A DNA stretch of 21,686 bases from contig JAKATE010000016.1 in the NCBI GenBank assembly GCA_021828085.1, positions 1 to 21,686 on the forward strand, in the 5' to 3' direction. Of the stretch, positions 1-7,468 are shown one piece after another. The notes under the pieces are model-generated. The model did no database searches. It was not told the origin of the DNA and was given only the letters and a program-made list of their open reading frames with translations. Numbering within the stretch: position 1 is the first letter of the stretch; each line of letters begins with the position of its first letter. Position numbers and translations under genes: made by a program. This DNA is from Thermoplasmata archaeon (GTDB lineage Archaea > Thermoplasmatota > Thermoplasmata > Lutacidiplasmatales > UBA184).

Positions 1-1287
1 TCCGATCTCTTGGGCCTGGACCCCACGACCGCGGCGCTCGATCCGGGGACCGGACAGGTGTTCCTGTCCATGCCGGGCACGGATAACCTGAGCGTGGTGA
101 GTGCCCGGTCCCTTCGAGCGACCGGGAGCGTCCCCCTCCCCAGCCCTCCGGCGGGCCTCGCCTTGGACCCCTCCAACGGCCAGTTGTTCGTGGCCCAGCC
201 GGGATCTTATTCGGTGAACGACTCCATCCCCAACAACGTGAGCGTCGTCGACCCAGGGACCGGCACCCTCCAAGCCAGCGTTCCGGTCGGGGCCTTCCCG
301 GAGGGAGTGGCGTACGACCCGGGCCGGGGCATGGTCTTCACCGCCAACGGGGCCTCGGACAACGTGAGCGAGATCGACCCGGCCAACGACTCCGTCCTTG
401 CGAACTTCCCGGTGGGGCAAGGACCGGACACGATCGCCGTCGGAGGTCCGGGCGACGAGATCTTCGTCGGCAACCTGGTCTCCGACAACATCAGCGTGCT
501 CGGGGGCGTCCCCCTGAAGGTCACCGGGAACTTCCCGGTCCCCGGGGCCCCGGCCGACCTCCTGGACCTTCCCGGCAGCGGAAGGCTCCTCGTCTCGGGG
601 GAGTTCAGCACCCAGGTGAACGTCCTCAACGATAGCACCGGGCGCATCCAGGCGAACGTCACGGTGGGGCTGGACCCCGGGCCCATGGCCTACGACAACC
701 AGACCGGGGACTTCCTGGTCGTGGACAGCGTCTCCGATACCGTGAGCATCCTCAACGCGACCACCGACGGCGTCGTGGGGACCGTGGCCGTGGGGGAGGA
801 TCCCAGCGGGATCGCCTTCGATCCGCAGACCGGGCAGGCCCTGGTGACCGACGCGGGCTCGGGCGCGGTCTCGGTCCTGGGGATCACCACCCTGGTGCCC
901 TATCCGGTCCAGTTCACCGAGAGCGGGCTCCCTTCGGGCACGGCTTGGTCGGTGACGATCGCGGGGTCCCCCCGGGACTCCACCGGGACAGCATTGAACG
1001 TGAGCCTGGTGAACGGAACCTACCCCTTCCTGGTGAACCCGGTGGGCGGCTACTACGCCGACCCGGTCCAGGGGAACGTGACGGTGGCCGGTGGTGCCGC
1101 GGAACGGATCGCCTTCAGCCCCGCCACGGGTCAGCCCTCCCCCTCTCCGGGCCCCTCCGGTGGTTCCAACCCGGCCCCCGATTACCTGGTGGCCGGGCTC
1201 GTCGCTGCGGCGGCCGTCGCGGGAGGGACTCTCGTGTACTTCCGTGCGAAGCGCCGGCGCGCTCGAGCGGGGCGTCGCTCCCCGTAG
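1..1287 (+). CDS. Surface YVTN beta-propeller protein, 5'-partial, with C-terminal membrane anchor
   Basis: The reading frame is open from base 1, so the true start and any signal peptide lie outside the window. Counting from the first possible start (TTG at 10), residues 1-290 hold seven V-S/N-V-L/D strand anchors near residues 28, 77, 119, 161, 203, 245 and 287. The spacing is close to 42 residues, as in YVTN/NHL-type propellers that bind surface ligands. Residues 300-370 form a beta-rich domain containing ESGLPSGTAWSVTI, a segment I associate with secreted Thermoplasmata proteins. A Pro/Ser/Gly linker (372-390) leads to one membrane helix (392-411) and an Arg-rich tail, which places the bulk outside the cell. 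Many N-x-S/T sequons suggest glycosylation. The ligand is unknown. Fold assignment is confident, exact function is not. Confidence 0.8.
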   Translation, partial: SDLLGLDPTTAALDPGTGQVFLSMPGTDNLSVVSARSLRATGSVPLPSPPAGLALDPSNGQLFVAQPGSYSVNDSIPNNVSVVDPGTGTLQASVPVGAFPEGVAYDPGRGMVFTANGASDNVSEIDPANDSVLANFPVGQGPDTIAVGGPGDEIFVGNLVSDNISVLGGVPLKVTGNFPVPGAPADLLDLPGSGRLLVSGEFSTQVNVLNDSTGRIQANVTVGLDPGPMAYDNQTGDFLVVDSVSDTVSILNATTDGVVGTVAVGEDPSGIAFDPQTGQALVTDAGSGAVSVLGITTLVPYPVQFTESGLPSGTAWSVTIAGSPRDSTGTALNVSLVNGTYPFLVNPVGGYYADPVQGNVTVAGGAAERIAFSPATGQPSPSPGPSGGSNPAPDYLVAGLVAAAAVAGGTLVYFRAKRRRARAGRRSP

Positions 1288-1371
1288 GCGGTAGCCGGGA
1301 AGAACGGAAGGGCCGAAGGGAAGGGGACGCAGAACGGGTACGCCCAGTTCACCGCGAGCCCTTCCCCATGC

Positions 1372-1380
1372 CGTTATCTC
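1372..1380 (+). promoter_or_regulatory. TATA-like box for the M14 peptidase
   Basis: CGTTATCTC lies about 44 bases before the ATG at 1421. An initiation point 25 bases downstream would give a leader of roughly 15-20 bases. The remainder of the 133-base gap after the propeller gene shows nothing else distinct. Confidence 0.4.
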
Positions 1381-1420
1381 GCCCGGGGGGTCCGTCAACG
1401 GGCACCCCGGGTCCCTCCGC

Positions 1421-3184
1421 ATGAACGAATGGGTCACCCCCGCAGAGCGGGAAGAGTACCGTTCCACCCCCGATCACGCCGAGACCCTCGCCTACCTCCG
1501 GAGGCTCGCCGCAGCGTTCCCGGACCGGGTGCGGATCGAGCCCTTCGGGAGGACCGGCGAGGGCCGCCCGCTCGATCTGGTCATCGTTTCCGGCGACGGG
1601 GAGTTCGAGCCGGAGGCCGTGCACCGCTCGGGCCGCGTGGTCCTGCTCGTCCAGAACGCCATCCACGCCGGGGAGATGGACGGGAAGGACGCCTGCCTCG
1701 CGCTCCTGCGCGACCTCCTCCTGGACCCGGAGCGCTCCCCGCTCCTCCAGAAGGTCGTCTGGCTCTTCGTCCCGGTCTACAACGTCGACGGGCATGAGCG
1801 GCGCTCCCCCTACCATCGGATCAACCAGAACGGCCCGGACCGGATGGGCTGGCGCGCGAACGGGACGAACCTCAACCTGAACCGGGACTACCTGAAGGCC
1901 GACGCCCCCGAGACCCGGGCCTTCCTCAAGATGTTCCGCCGATGGCTCCCGGACTTCTTCGTCGACAACCATGTCACCGACGGGGCGGACTTCCAGTACG
2001 AGGTGACCTTCTCCCTGGACAGCACGCCGGACGTCGCCGGACCGACGGCCGAGTGGATCGAGGGGACGGTGACCCCGACGATCGCCCGGGAGCTCGAGGC
2101 GGCCGGCCACCCGACCTTCCCGCGTCTGGTCTTCCTCAAGGACGGGACCGACCCGTCCCAGGGCATCGCCTTCCGGGACAACCCTCCCCGCTTCTCCACC
2201 GGCCTGATGATCCTCGAGAGCCGGCCGGGCCTCCTCGTGGAGCTCCACATGCTCAAGGATTACCGGACCCGCGTCCGGGCGAACTACGATCTGCTCGTCG
2301 CGCTGCTCGGCGTCCTCAACCGGGAGGCGACCCGGCTCAAGGAGCTCAACCGGAGGGCGGACCAGGAGGCCGCGTCCCTGTCCGCCTCCCCTGGGGTCCG
2401 GAGGAGGTTCCCCCTGACGCTCGCCGGGAGCGGACGGACCACCCCCGTGGATTTCCGGGGCCTTTCGTTCACGCGCTCGGTGAGCGAGGTCTCCGGCGCC
2501 CCGTGGATCCGGTACGGCAAGCAGCCCTGGAACGCCACCATCCCCGAGGAGCGGGAGGCCCGGGTGGCCGTCTCCGTGGAGCTCCCCGCGGGGTACATCA
2601 TCCCCCCGGCGTGGAGCGCGGTCCTCGAGGTCCTCGAAGCGCACGGGGTCTCCGTCCGCCGGACGAGGGAGGCGTGGACCGGCCGGGTGGAGACCTACCG
2701 GCTGGAGGGGATGTCCTGGCCCCGGAGGCCCTTCGAGGGGCGCTTCCCGATCCTCGGGGAGGGGAACGTGGAGCACTCCATGGGGAGCTTCGGCCGCTGT
2801 CAGCTCGAGGTGGCGGAGCGGACCTTCCCCGCCGGATCCGTGGTCGTCCCGCTCCAGCAGCGCCTCTCGAAGGTGGCCGTCCACTGGCTCGAACCGGAAG
2901 CGCCCGACTCGGCGGTCCGGTGGGGCCTTTTCAACACCATCTTCGAGCAGAAGGAATCGGGGGAGGCGTACGTCCTCGAGGAACTCGCCCGGGAGAGGCT
3001 CGCCCGCGATCCCAGGCTCAAGAGCGACTTCGAGAGCCGGCTGGCCTCCGATCCCGCCTTCGCGGCCAGCCCGACGGACCGCTTGCAGTTCTTCTACGAC
3101 CGCTCCGAGTGGGGACGGGCCAACCGGGTGGGGGAGTACCCGGTGGGACGCCTCCTCTCCCTGGACGGCCTCCCGTTGGCGTAG
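1421..3184 (+). CDS. M14-family zinc carboxypeptidase-like metallopeptidase
   Basis: This is a 587-residue protein whose first 300 residues carry the complete M14 active-site set. The zinc ligands are H82 and E85 in HAGE and H184 in DNHVTDG. The substrate-carboxylate motif NLNRD is at 152-156 and the catalytic Glu is E274 in LVELH. The C-terminal ~290 residues form an additional domain whose function I do not recognise. No signal peptide is visible: the N-terminus is polar (MNEWVTPAER), so an intracellular location is likely. M14 enzymes cleave C-terminal residues from peptides or act as amidases on modified peptides; the substrate here cannot be read from sequence. The ATG fits the TATA-like box upstream, and the conserved fold begins soon after it. 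The gene stands alone, with a 228-base gap to the next. Confidence 0.9.
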   Translation: MNEWVTPAEREEYRSTPDHAETLAYLRRLAAAFPDRVRIEPFGRTGEGRPLDLVIVSGDGEFEPEAVHRSGRVVLLVQNAIHAGEMDGKDACLALLRDLLLDPERSPLLQKVVWLFVPVYNVDGHERRSPYHRINQNGPDRMGWRANGTNLNLNRDYLKADAPETRAFLKMFRRWLPDFFVDNHVTDGADFQYEVTFSLDSTPDVAGPTAEWIEGTVTPTIARELEAAGHPTFPRLVFLKDGTDPSQGIAFRDNPPRFSTGLMILESRPGLLVELHMLKDYRTRVRANYDLLVALLGVLNREATRLKELNRRADQEAASLSASPGVRRRFPLTLAGSGRTTPVDFRGLSFTRSVSEVSGAPWIRYGKQPWNATIPEEREARVAVSVELPAGYIIPPAWSAVLEVLEAHGVSVRRTREAWTGRVETYRLEGMSWPRRPFEGRFPILGEGNVEHSMGSFGRCQLEVAERTFPAGSVVVPLQQRLSKVAVHWLEPEAPDSAVRWGLFNTIFEQKESGEAYVLEELARERLARDPRLKSDFESRLASDPAFAASPTDRLQFFYDRSEWGRANRVGEYPVGRLLSLDGLPLA

Positions 3185-3412
3185 GCGAGGGCTCCTACCC
3201 CGGACCCCCTTCCCTCCTCCCGTCGCCGGCCCGCGCTCGCCCTTATGGGTCGGAGCCGTCTGAGGACAAGGGTCGGGAGCGTCCCGCGGTATGAAATTGG
3301 GCTCGTGCCAGGGTCGTCGGACGGGCCGGGGTGGGGTGGACCTTCGGCTACGGCGCTGCCAGCGCTCCACTGCCGTGCATCGCTGCGGAGGCCCTCTCCC
3401 CCCTCCCCCCCG
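3185..3412 (+). other. Intergenic region and possible long leader of the membrane protein gene
   Basis: These 228 bases lie between the peptidase stop and the chosen start at 3413. They contain two weak AT-richer spots, CCTTATGG (about 3242-3249) and GGTATGAAATTGG (about 3289-3301), either of which could be a TATA element. Either would leave a leader of roughly 85-145 bases. No tRNA-like T-arm or clear hairpin-plus-T-run was found. Confidence 0.3.
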
Positions 3413-4186
3413 ATGAGCTCCCCGTCGGCCACCTCCGAGCCAACGCCGTCGGCGGGGGTTCCCGGTGCCCGAGACGGGTCCGGACGGGGGAGGGGATGGG
3501 GGCTGGCCGTCCGCTCCGAGCGCGACGCGATCGATGCGCTCCTCTACGGCTTCCTGTTGGAGGCCGCCACCGAGGTCTACCAGGTAACGGTCTACCTCCG
3601 GCTGTTCAGCCCGAACCTCCTCACGTATGTGCTGAGCTTGGCGGCCGGTGCCCTCGGCTTCTACTTCTTCTGGCGCGGCCTCTCCGAGTGGAACCGTCTG
3701 AGCCCGGGCCCGAAGACCTCCTCCCGCTCGGCACGAAGGCTCGTGCTCGGCATGCTGGTCGGGGGTGCCGTCGCGAGCGCGCTGCTGAACGTGGCGCTCG
3801 GCCTCGGGGGTCAGAGCGTCGGTCACGCGCTCCTGGCCTGGGCCGTGAGCGGCGTCTACATGCTCGGCGTGGGTTCCTTCTTCCTCACGCTGGCCCGCCG
3901 GATCGCCCCCTTCGTCCGGGAGGGACCGAGGGACCTGGCTTACGCCGCTACCGGGTGGTCGTTCGCCATCTCCGCCGTGGCGGGGCTCGTGCTGGGCCAG
4001 AGTATCGAGGGCCTCTTCGTCGACTTCTTCACCAACTGGTCGAAGCTCCTCCAGTCGCTCGACCCGTTCGTCCTGTCGACCTCCCCCCTCCTCCTCTCCT
4101 TCGCCCTGATCTCCGTGGTCTACGTTCTCGGGCGCTGGAACGCCCCGGGGACTGCCGAGGCCCCGCGTTCCCCAGGGAGTCGCTAG
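3413..4186 (+). CDS. Unrecognised polytopic membrane protein, about six helices
   Basis: I do not recognise the family. From the ATG at 3413 the protein has 257 residues. A Ser/Pro/Gly-rich polar N-terminus (1-35) is followed by hydrophobic stretches near 40-62, 67-90, 108-130, 136-162, 177-200 and 217-240, and by a short polar tail. The loop after helix 2 is basic (KTSSRSARR). No catalytic or transport motif is visible. The frame stays open back to 3245, but the extra 56 residues are low-complexity and Arg/Pro-rich and look like untranslated GC-rich sequence, so the internal ATG was preferred. The gene ends 205 bases before the next methyltransferase, with no evidence of an operon. Confidence 0.65.
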   Translation: MSSPSATSEPTPSAGVPGARDGSGRGRGWGLAVRSERDAIDALLYGFLLEAATEVYQVTVYLRLFSPNLLTYVLSLAAGALGFYFFWRGLSEWNRLSPGPKTSSRSARRLVLGMLVGGAVASALLNVALGLGGQSVGHALLAWAVSGVYMLGVGSFFLTLARRIAPFVREGPRDLAYAATGWSFAISAVAGLVLGQSIEGLFVDFFTNWSKLLQSLDPFVLSTSPLLLSFALISVVYVLGRWNAPGTAEAPRSPGSR

Positions 4187-4391
4187 GCGCAAGAGGGTGG
4201 GCCGCTCCGTGAGGGTCCTTCGTCCAGTTCCTGGAGGCCAGTTCCTTCGCGCGGGGCGGCGGGCCGTGCGCACCCGTTGGGAGCGGTCGTGGGTCGACCC
4301 GTTCCGGAACAGAGGAGTCGCTGTCCCTGGCCGGGAGGGGCGACGGGCTCGCCTTGATGACCCGCTCGCCCTCCCGTCCGGCGATAGCTCC

Positions 4392-5204
4392 ATGCCCGCA
4401 CCCCCGAGCCTCTCCCGCCACGAAAGGATCAATCGCGCGGACTGGGAGCGCGAGGCGACCTCCTTCGAGGAAAGACACCATCGGGCGCTGGCCCGGCACG
4501 GGGCGATGGGCTGGGGGATCTATCACCTCCCGGAGCGGAGGCTCCGGATGCTCGGGGAGGTCGCGGGCAAGGACGTGCTCGAGCTCGGGTGCGGCGCGGC
4601 GCTCTGGTCCATCGCCCTTGCGAAGGCCCGGGCACGGGTGGTGGGGCTCGACCTCTCCCCCCGTCGGCTCGAGCAGGCGCGGGCGAACCAGAGGAAGGCG
4701 CGCACCTTCTTCCCCCTCCTGGAGGCCAGCGCGGAGAAAGTCCCGCTACCGGACTCGAGCTTCGATCTCATCTTCTGCGACTACGGGGCCATGACCTTCG
4801 CCGACCCCTACAGGACCGTCCCCGAATGCGCGCGTCTCCTCCGGCCCGGGGGTCAGCTCACCTTCGCCACCTGGACCCCGCTCCAGGCGCTCTGCCACGA
4901 CCGGGAGAGGGAACGGCTCGTCCCCCGGCTTCTCCGCCCGTACTTCGGACTGCACCGGCTGGGGTCGAAAGGCTCCGTGGAGTTCCAGCTCCCCTACGGC
5001 GAGTGGGTCCGTCTCTTCCGGGAGAACGGCCTTGCGGTGGAGCGGCTCGAGGAACCCCGGCCCGCCCCCCGTGCCCGCTCGAGCTTCCTGGCGCCCGAGG
5101 AAGAACCCTGGACCCGATCGTGGCCGGCCGACGCCATCTGGAGCGTGCGGAAGGAGCGGGACCCGCCTTCCCCTTCGGCCCGCCGCCGCCAAGCGAAACG
5201 ATAG
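4392..5204 (+). CDS. Class I SAM-dependent methyltransferase (Methyltransf_11/UbiE type)
   Basis: The protein has 270 residues and a Rossmann-type SAM fold. Motif I is ELGCGAA at 64-70, the acidic residue binding the SAM ribose is D87 in GLDLS, motif II/III lies around 112-130 (ASAEKVPLP then FDLIFCDYG), and the post-motif LLRPGG is at 149-154. The acceptor substrate (lipid, quinone or small metabolite) cannot be inferred. The frame is open from 4197, but the first 65 codons there are Arg/Gly-rich without family resemblance, so the ATG at 4392 was chosen; no convincing ribosome binding site or TATA box marks it. The C-terminus is basic (RRRQAKR). The gene is convergent with the DNA methyltransferase, 39 bases away. 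Confidence 0.8.
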   Translation: MPAPPSLSRHERINRADWEREATSFEERHHRALARHGAMGWGIYHLPERRLRMLGEVAGKDVLELGCGAALWSIALAKARARVVGLDLSPRRLEQARANQRKARTFFPLLEASAEKVPLPDSSFDLIFCDYGAMTFADPYRTVPECARLLRPGGQLTFATWTPLQALCHDRERERLVPRLLRPYFGLHRLGSKGSVEFQLPYGEWVRLFRENGLAVERLEEPRPAPRARSSFLAPEEEPWTRSWPADAIWSVRKERDPPSPSARRRQAKR

Positions 5205-5243
5205 CGATCGGGCCGCTCCCAGGGGTTGCCGCGGGAGCTCCCC

Positions 5244-6755
5244 TCATCCCCGGGAAGGCTTCTGGAGCGTGAGGACCGTCTCCCGCAGGAGGAAGTCGCG
5301 CCGTTGGCCCGAGCGACGGGTCCGGGCGATCTCCAGTCCTTCCACCCGGAAGCCCTCGGAGCGCGCGAGCCGCGCGAAGAGGAGGTCCCCGGGGATGTAG
5401 GTCCCGGCGAGCAGGCTGTCCCCGTTCACGACGACGAAACGTCCGCCCGGTCGCAGGGAGCGCCGGACGTTCCGGATCACCCCGAGCAGGTCATCGAAGT
5501 ACTTCTCGACGATGGCCCGGACGTCGAGGCGACGGTAAGCTCGCTTCCCCTGGAGATTCAGGTCGATCCGGTCCCCGATCTCCTGGAGCCACTCCTCCCG
5601 CTGGAGCGCGGGGGAGGGTTTCCGGCCCGCGGTCTCCGACCGGGGAACGTTGTCGCAGGCCACCAGGGCCGAGCGCAACCTGCGCAGGTCCTCATAGGAG
5701 GAGACCAGGTCCATCCACGCCAGGTCGATCTTGTAGTTCATCACGTAGTCCATCCCGTTGACGTAGGGGGGGCTCGTCACGGCGAGGTCCACCGAGCCCT
5801 CCGGAAGAGGGAGCTCGGCGGCCCCCCCATCGTGGATCTGGACGGGAGGGCCCCAGCGCTCCCGGTGGGCCTGGACCCATCTCAGGTCGTCCCGGACCCG
5901 GGCCGCAGCCTCGAGGAAGTGCGCGAAGGGGTCGGGAGGGGCGTCGGACCCTCCCCGTGCATATCCCAGGCACGGGGAGCGCTTCAGGCGGCTCACCGGG
6001 ATCAGGATGCTCGCGTAGGAGAGCCGGAGGAGCTCTTGGACGGACCCCTCCTCCACTCGACCGAGGTTCTCCTTCAGTCGGAGCAATCCCTGGAGGACCG
6101 AAGGGGCGAAATGGGAGGGGGTCTCCCGCAGGAACGGGGGGGCCAGGCGGGAGGGGGAGCGGTCCTCGCAGACCTTGAGCGCTTCAGCCCAGAGGGAGGA
6201 CGGGTCCACCTCCCAACATCCCTTCGCCCGGCTCACCCAGGCGGCGATGGGCATCCGGTCGATCCCGATCCCCTGGGCGCCCTGGAGCCTCGCCACCACA
6301 GGGACGGTGCCGCTGCCGCAGAACGGGTCGAGCACCGTCGTCCCGGAGCCCATCCCGTAACGTCCAAGGACCTCCTCGACAAAGGCCGCCGAGAATCCCT
6401 GGACGTACGGCCACCACCGGTGGACCGGGCGCTCCTCGTTGGGGGAGAACTGGATCGGTCCTTCACGGAGCCCGATGGAGATCCCGAAGTCGCGCTCGAA
6501 CCTCTCGGAGTATTGCCGTGGACCGAGGAAGCCCGGTCCCTTCTGCGGGTCGGAGTGGAAGCGCTCGAGGACCCAGAGGCCCCTCCCCATCCGGGTCACC
6601 GAGCCGGTGCGGGCCAGCTGGTCCAGGCGGAGGGTGGCCTCTTGGACCGGGAGTCCGGTAGCCGCGGCGATCTGCTTGGTGGTGATCCCCAAGAGGCCGG
6701 AGCCCTCGATGGCGGCCAACAGGGGGTCGGCCGGGGCTCCCTCGCTCAAGGCCAT
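5244..6755 (-). CDS. Winged-helix/DNA methyltransferase fusion (probable N4-cytosine or N6-adenine MTase)
   Basis: This 503-residue protein starts with a predicted winged helix-turn-helix (about residues 8-65, containing TTKQIAAATGLPVQEATLRLDQL). A SAM-binding motif DPFCGSGT follows at 143-150, then a ~175-residue insert, and then the catalytic motif TSPPYVNGMDY at 327-337. RSLRPGGRFVVVNGD (431-445) is a late Rossmann strand and RRSGQRRDFLLRE (480-492) closes the fold. TSPPY is usual for DNA amino-methyltransferases; the similar DPFCGTG/DPPYG layout of archaeal tRNA guanine N2-methyltransferases is an alternative. SAM-binding motif before catalytic motif is not the beta-class order; the insert may be the target-recognition region. 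No restriction endonuclease adjoins it, so it looks like an orphan methylase. The wing could bind DNA or its own promoter. The ATG fits a TATA-like box about 28 bases upstream. Confidence 0.82.
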   Translation of the reverse strand: MALSEGAPADPLLAAIEGSGLLGITTKQIAAATGLPVQEATLRLDQLARTGSVTRMGRGLWVLERFHSDPQKGPGFLGPRQYSERFERDFGISIGLREGPIQFSPNEERPVHRWWPYVQGFSAAFVEEVLGRYGMGSGTTVLDPFCGSGTVPVVARLQGAQGIGIDRMPIAAWVSRAKGCWEVDPSSLWAEALKVCEDRSPSRLAPPFLRETPSHFAPSVLQGLLRLKENLGRVEEGSVQELLRLSYASILIPVSRLKRSPCLGYARGGSDAPPDPFAHFLEAAARVRDDLRWVQAHRERWGPPVQIHDGGAAELPLPEGSVDLAVTSPPYVNGMDYVMNYKIDLAWMDLVSSYEDLRRLRSALVACDNVPRSETAGRKPSPALQREEWLQEIGDRIDLNLQGKRAYRRLDVRAIVEKYFDDLLGVIRNVRRSLRPGGRFVVVNGDSLLAGTYIPGDLLFARLARSEGFRVEGLEIARTRRSGQRRDFLLRETVLTLQKPSRG

Positions 6756-6778
6756 GCACCCGGGGAATCCCCCTCCGA

Positions 6779-6786
6779 CACTTTAG
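6779..6786 (-). promoter_or_regulatory. TATA-like box for the DNA methyltransferase
   Basis: On the minus strand CTAAAGTG is centred about 28 bases upstream of the ATG at 6755. That is the spacing expected for an archaeal leaderless transcript. Confidence 0.4.
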
Positions 6787-6914
6787 CGTGGCTCCTCGGG
6801 CGGCGGGAGCGGGCCTCGGGGGCGAGGTCGGTCCCTCTGGGAGGGGTCCGTGCGCTCCTACCCGATGGGCGGACGGGAGGGACCCGGAGGTAGCCCGTCC
6901 CACCGGGGCCGGCC

Positions 6915-6971
6915 TCGGGGCCCCGAAGAGGGTCCGGACCCCCCCGGATTCCCTCCTGACGGACGGCCGTC
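6915..6971. repeat. Cluster of three perfect palindromes between divergent genes
   Basis: Within 57 bases lie TCGGGGCCCCGA (6915-6926), GGGTCCGGACCC (6930-6941) and GACGGCCGTC (6962-6971), all perfect inverted repeats without a spacer. They sit in the 282-base space between the divergent DNA methyltransferase and OB-fold genes, upstream of both TATA-like boxes. They could be operator sites or a methylase target cluster. GC-rich sequence produces such palindromes by chance more often than average DNA, so the functional call is weak. Confidence 0.4.
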
Positions 6972-7008
6972 GACCCCCTCAGAGCGTTTCGGGGCCCCCG
7001 GCAAGCGA

Positions 7009-7016
7009 GATAAATC
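7009..7016 (+). promoter_or_regulatory. TATA box for the OB-fold protein
   Basis: GATAAATC is centred about 26 bases before the ATG at 7038 in an otherwise very GC-rich stretch. The spacing predicts a leaderless mRNA. Confidence 0.6.
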
Positions 7017-7037
7017 ATCAAGGGTAGCGGGCCCGCC

Positions 7038-7337
7038 ATGCCAGGGATCTCTGCCCTCAAGGCCAATCAGAACGCGAACTTCGAGGGCACCATCACGGCG
7101 ATCTCCCCGGTACGGGATGTTTCGACCTTCCGCGGCCCCACCAAGGTGGCTGACGCCACCATCCAGGACGAGACCGGGACGGTCACGCTCACCCTCTGGG
7201 GACAGGACACCACCAAGTACCGTGTCGGACAGCGCGTTCGGGTGGTCGACGGCTGGGCGAAGGACTACCGGGGCAAGCTCCAGGTCTCCATGGGGCGGAG
7301 CGGACGGGTCGAAGTGCTCTCCGGCTCCTCCGCGTAG
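7038..7337 (+). CDS. Single OB-fold ssDNA-binding-like protein (RPA/SOSS-B type)
   Basis: This is a 99-residue protein made almost wholly of one OB-fold. FEGTITAISPVRDVSTF (15-31) is the first strand pair, VADATIQDETGTVTLTLWG (37-55) matches the strand 2-3 pattern of RPA domains, and VGQRVRVVDGWAKDYRGKLQVSM (62-84) supplies strands 4-5. Archaeal single-OB proteins of this size bind single-stranded DNA, or RNA, in replication and repair. No acidic tail or zinc finger follows, so it may act as an accessory rather than the main RPA. It is divergent from the DNA methyltransferase and upstream of nuclease-like genes, consistent with a DNA-repair role. The ATG is fixed by the TATA box 26 bases upstream. 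Confidence 0.85.
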   Translation: MPGISALKANQNANFEGTITAISPVRDVSTFRGPTKVADATIQDETGTVTLTLWGQDTTKYRVGQRVRVVDGWAKDYRGKLQVSMGRSGRVEVLSGSSA

Positions 7338-7418
7338 GCACCGGGGCGCGTTTCCCAGCCCTTCCCGGGCCCTCCGGTCCGGCCCGCCCGGACCCGCCCT
7401 GCCGATGAAGACGTCCGG

Positions 7419-7442
7419 CCCTGAGGTTCGACAGGGTTTTTT
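7419..7442 (+). terminator. Hairpin followed by six T, likely terminator
   Basis: CCCTG (7419-7423) pairs with CAGGG (7432-7436) around an 8-base loop and is followed at once by TTTTTT (7437-7442). It lies 82 bases after the OB-fold stop and 27 bases before the next ATG. Archaeal termination mainly needs the T-run; the hairpin makes it look like a bacterial intrinsic terminator. The same T-run is about 30 bases before the ATG at 7469 and could also supply AT-rich promoter DNA for that gene. Confidence 0.5.
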
Positions 7443-7468
7443 CAGGGGGATACCTGTCCTAGAGCAAC

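Noticed and set aside
1349..4432. A 1027-codon open frame on the minus strand.
   Set aside because: It runs antisense to the M14 peptidase and membrane protein, is full of Arg/Pro/Glu/Gly without any domain, and is the usual shadow of GC-rich coding DNA.
5226..6893. A 555-codon open frame on + opposite the DNA methyltransferase.
   Set aside because: The opposite strand carries clear catalytic motifs; this frame shows only low-complexity Arg/Gly/Pro text.
7419..7436. The TTCGA inside the hairpin at 7419-7436 as part of a tRNA.
   Set aside because: The loop has 8 bases with TTCGA shifted from its normal place, and no cloverleaf can be built upstream.
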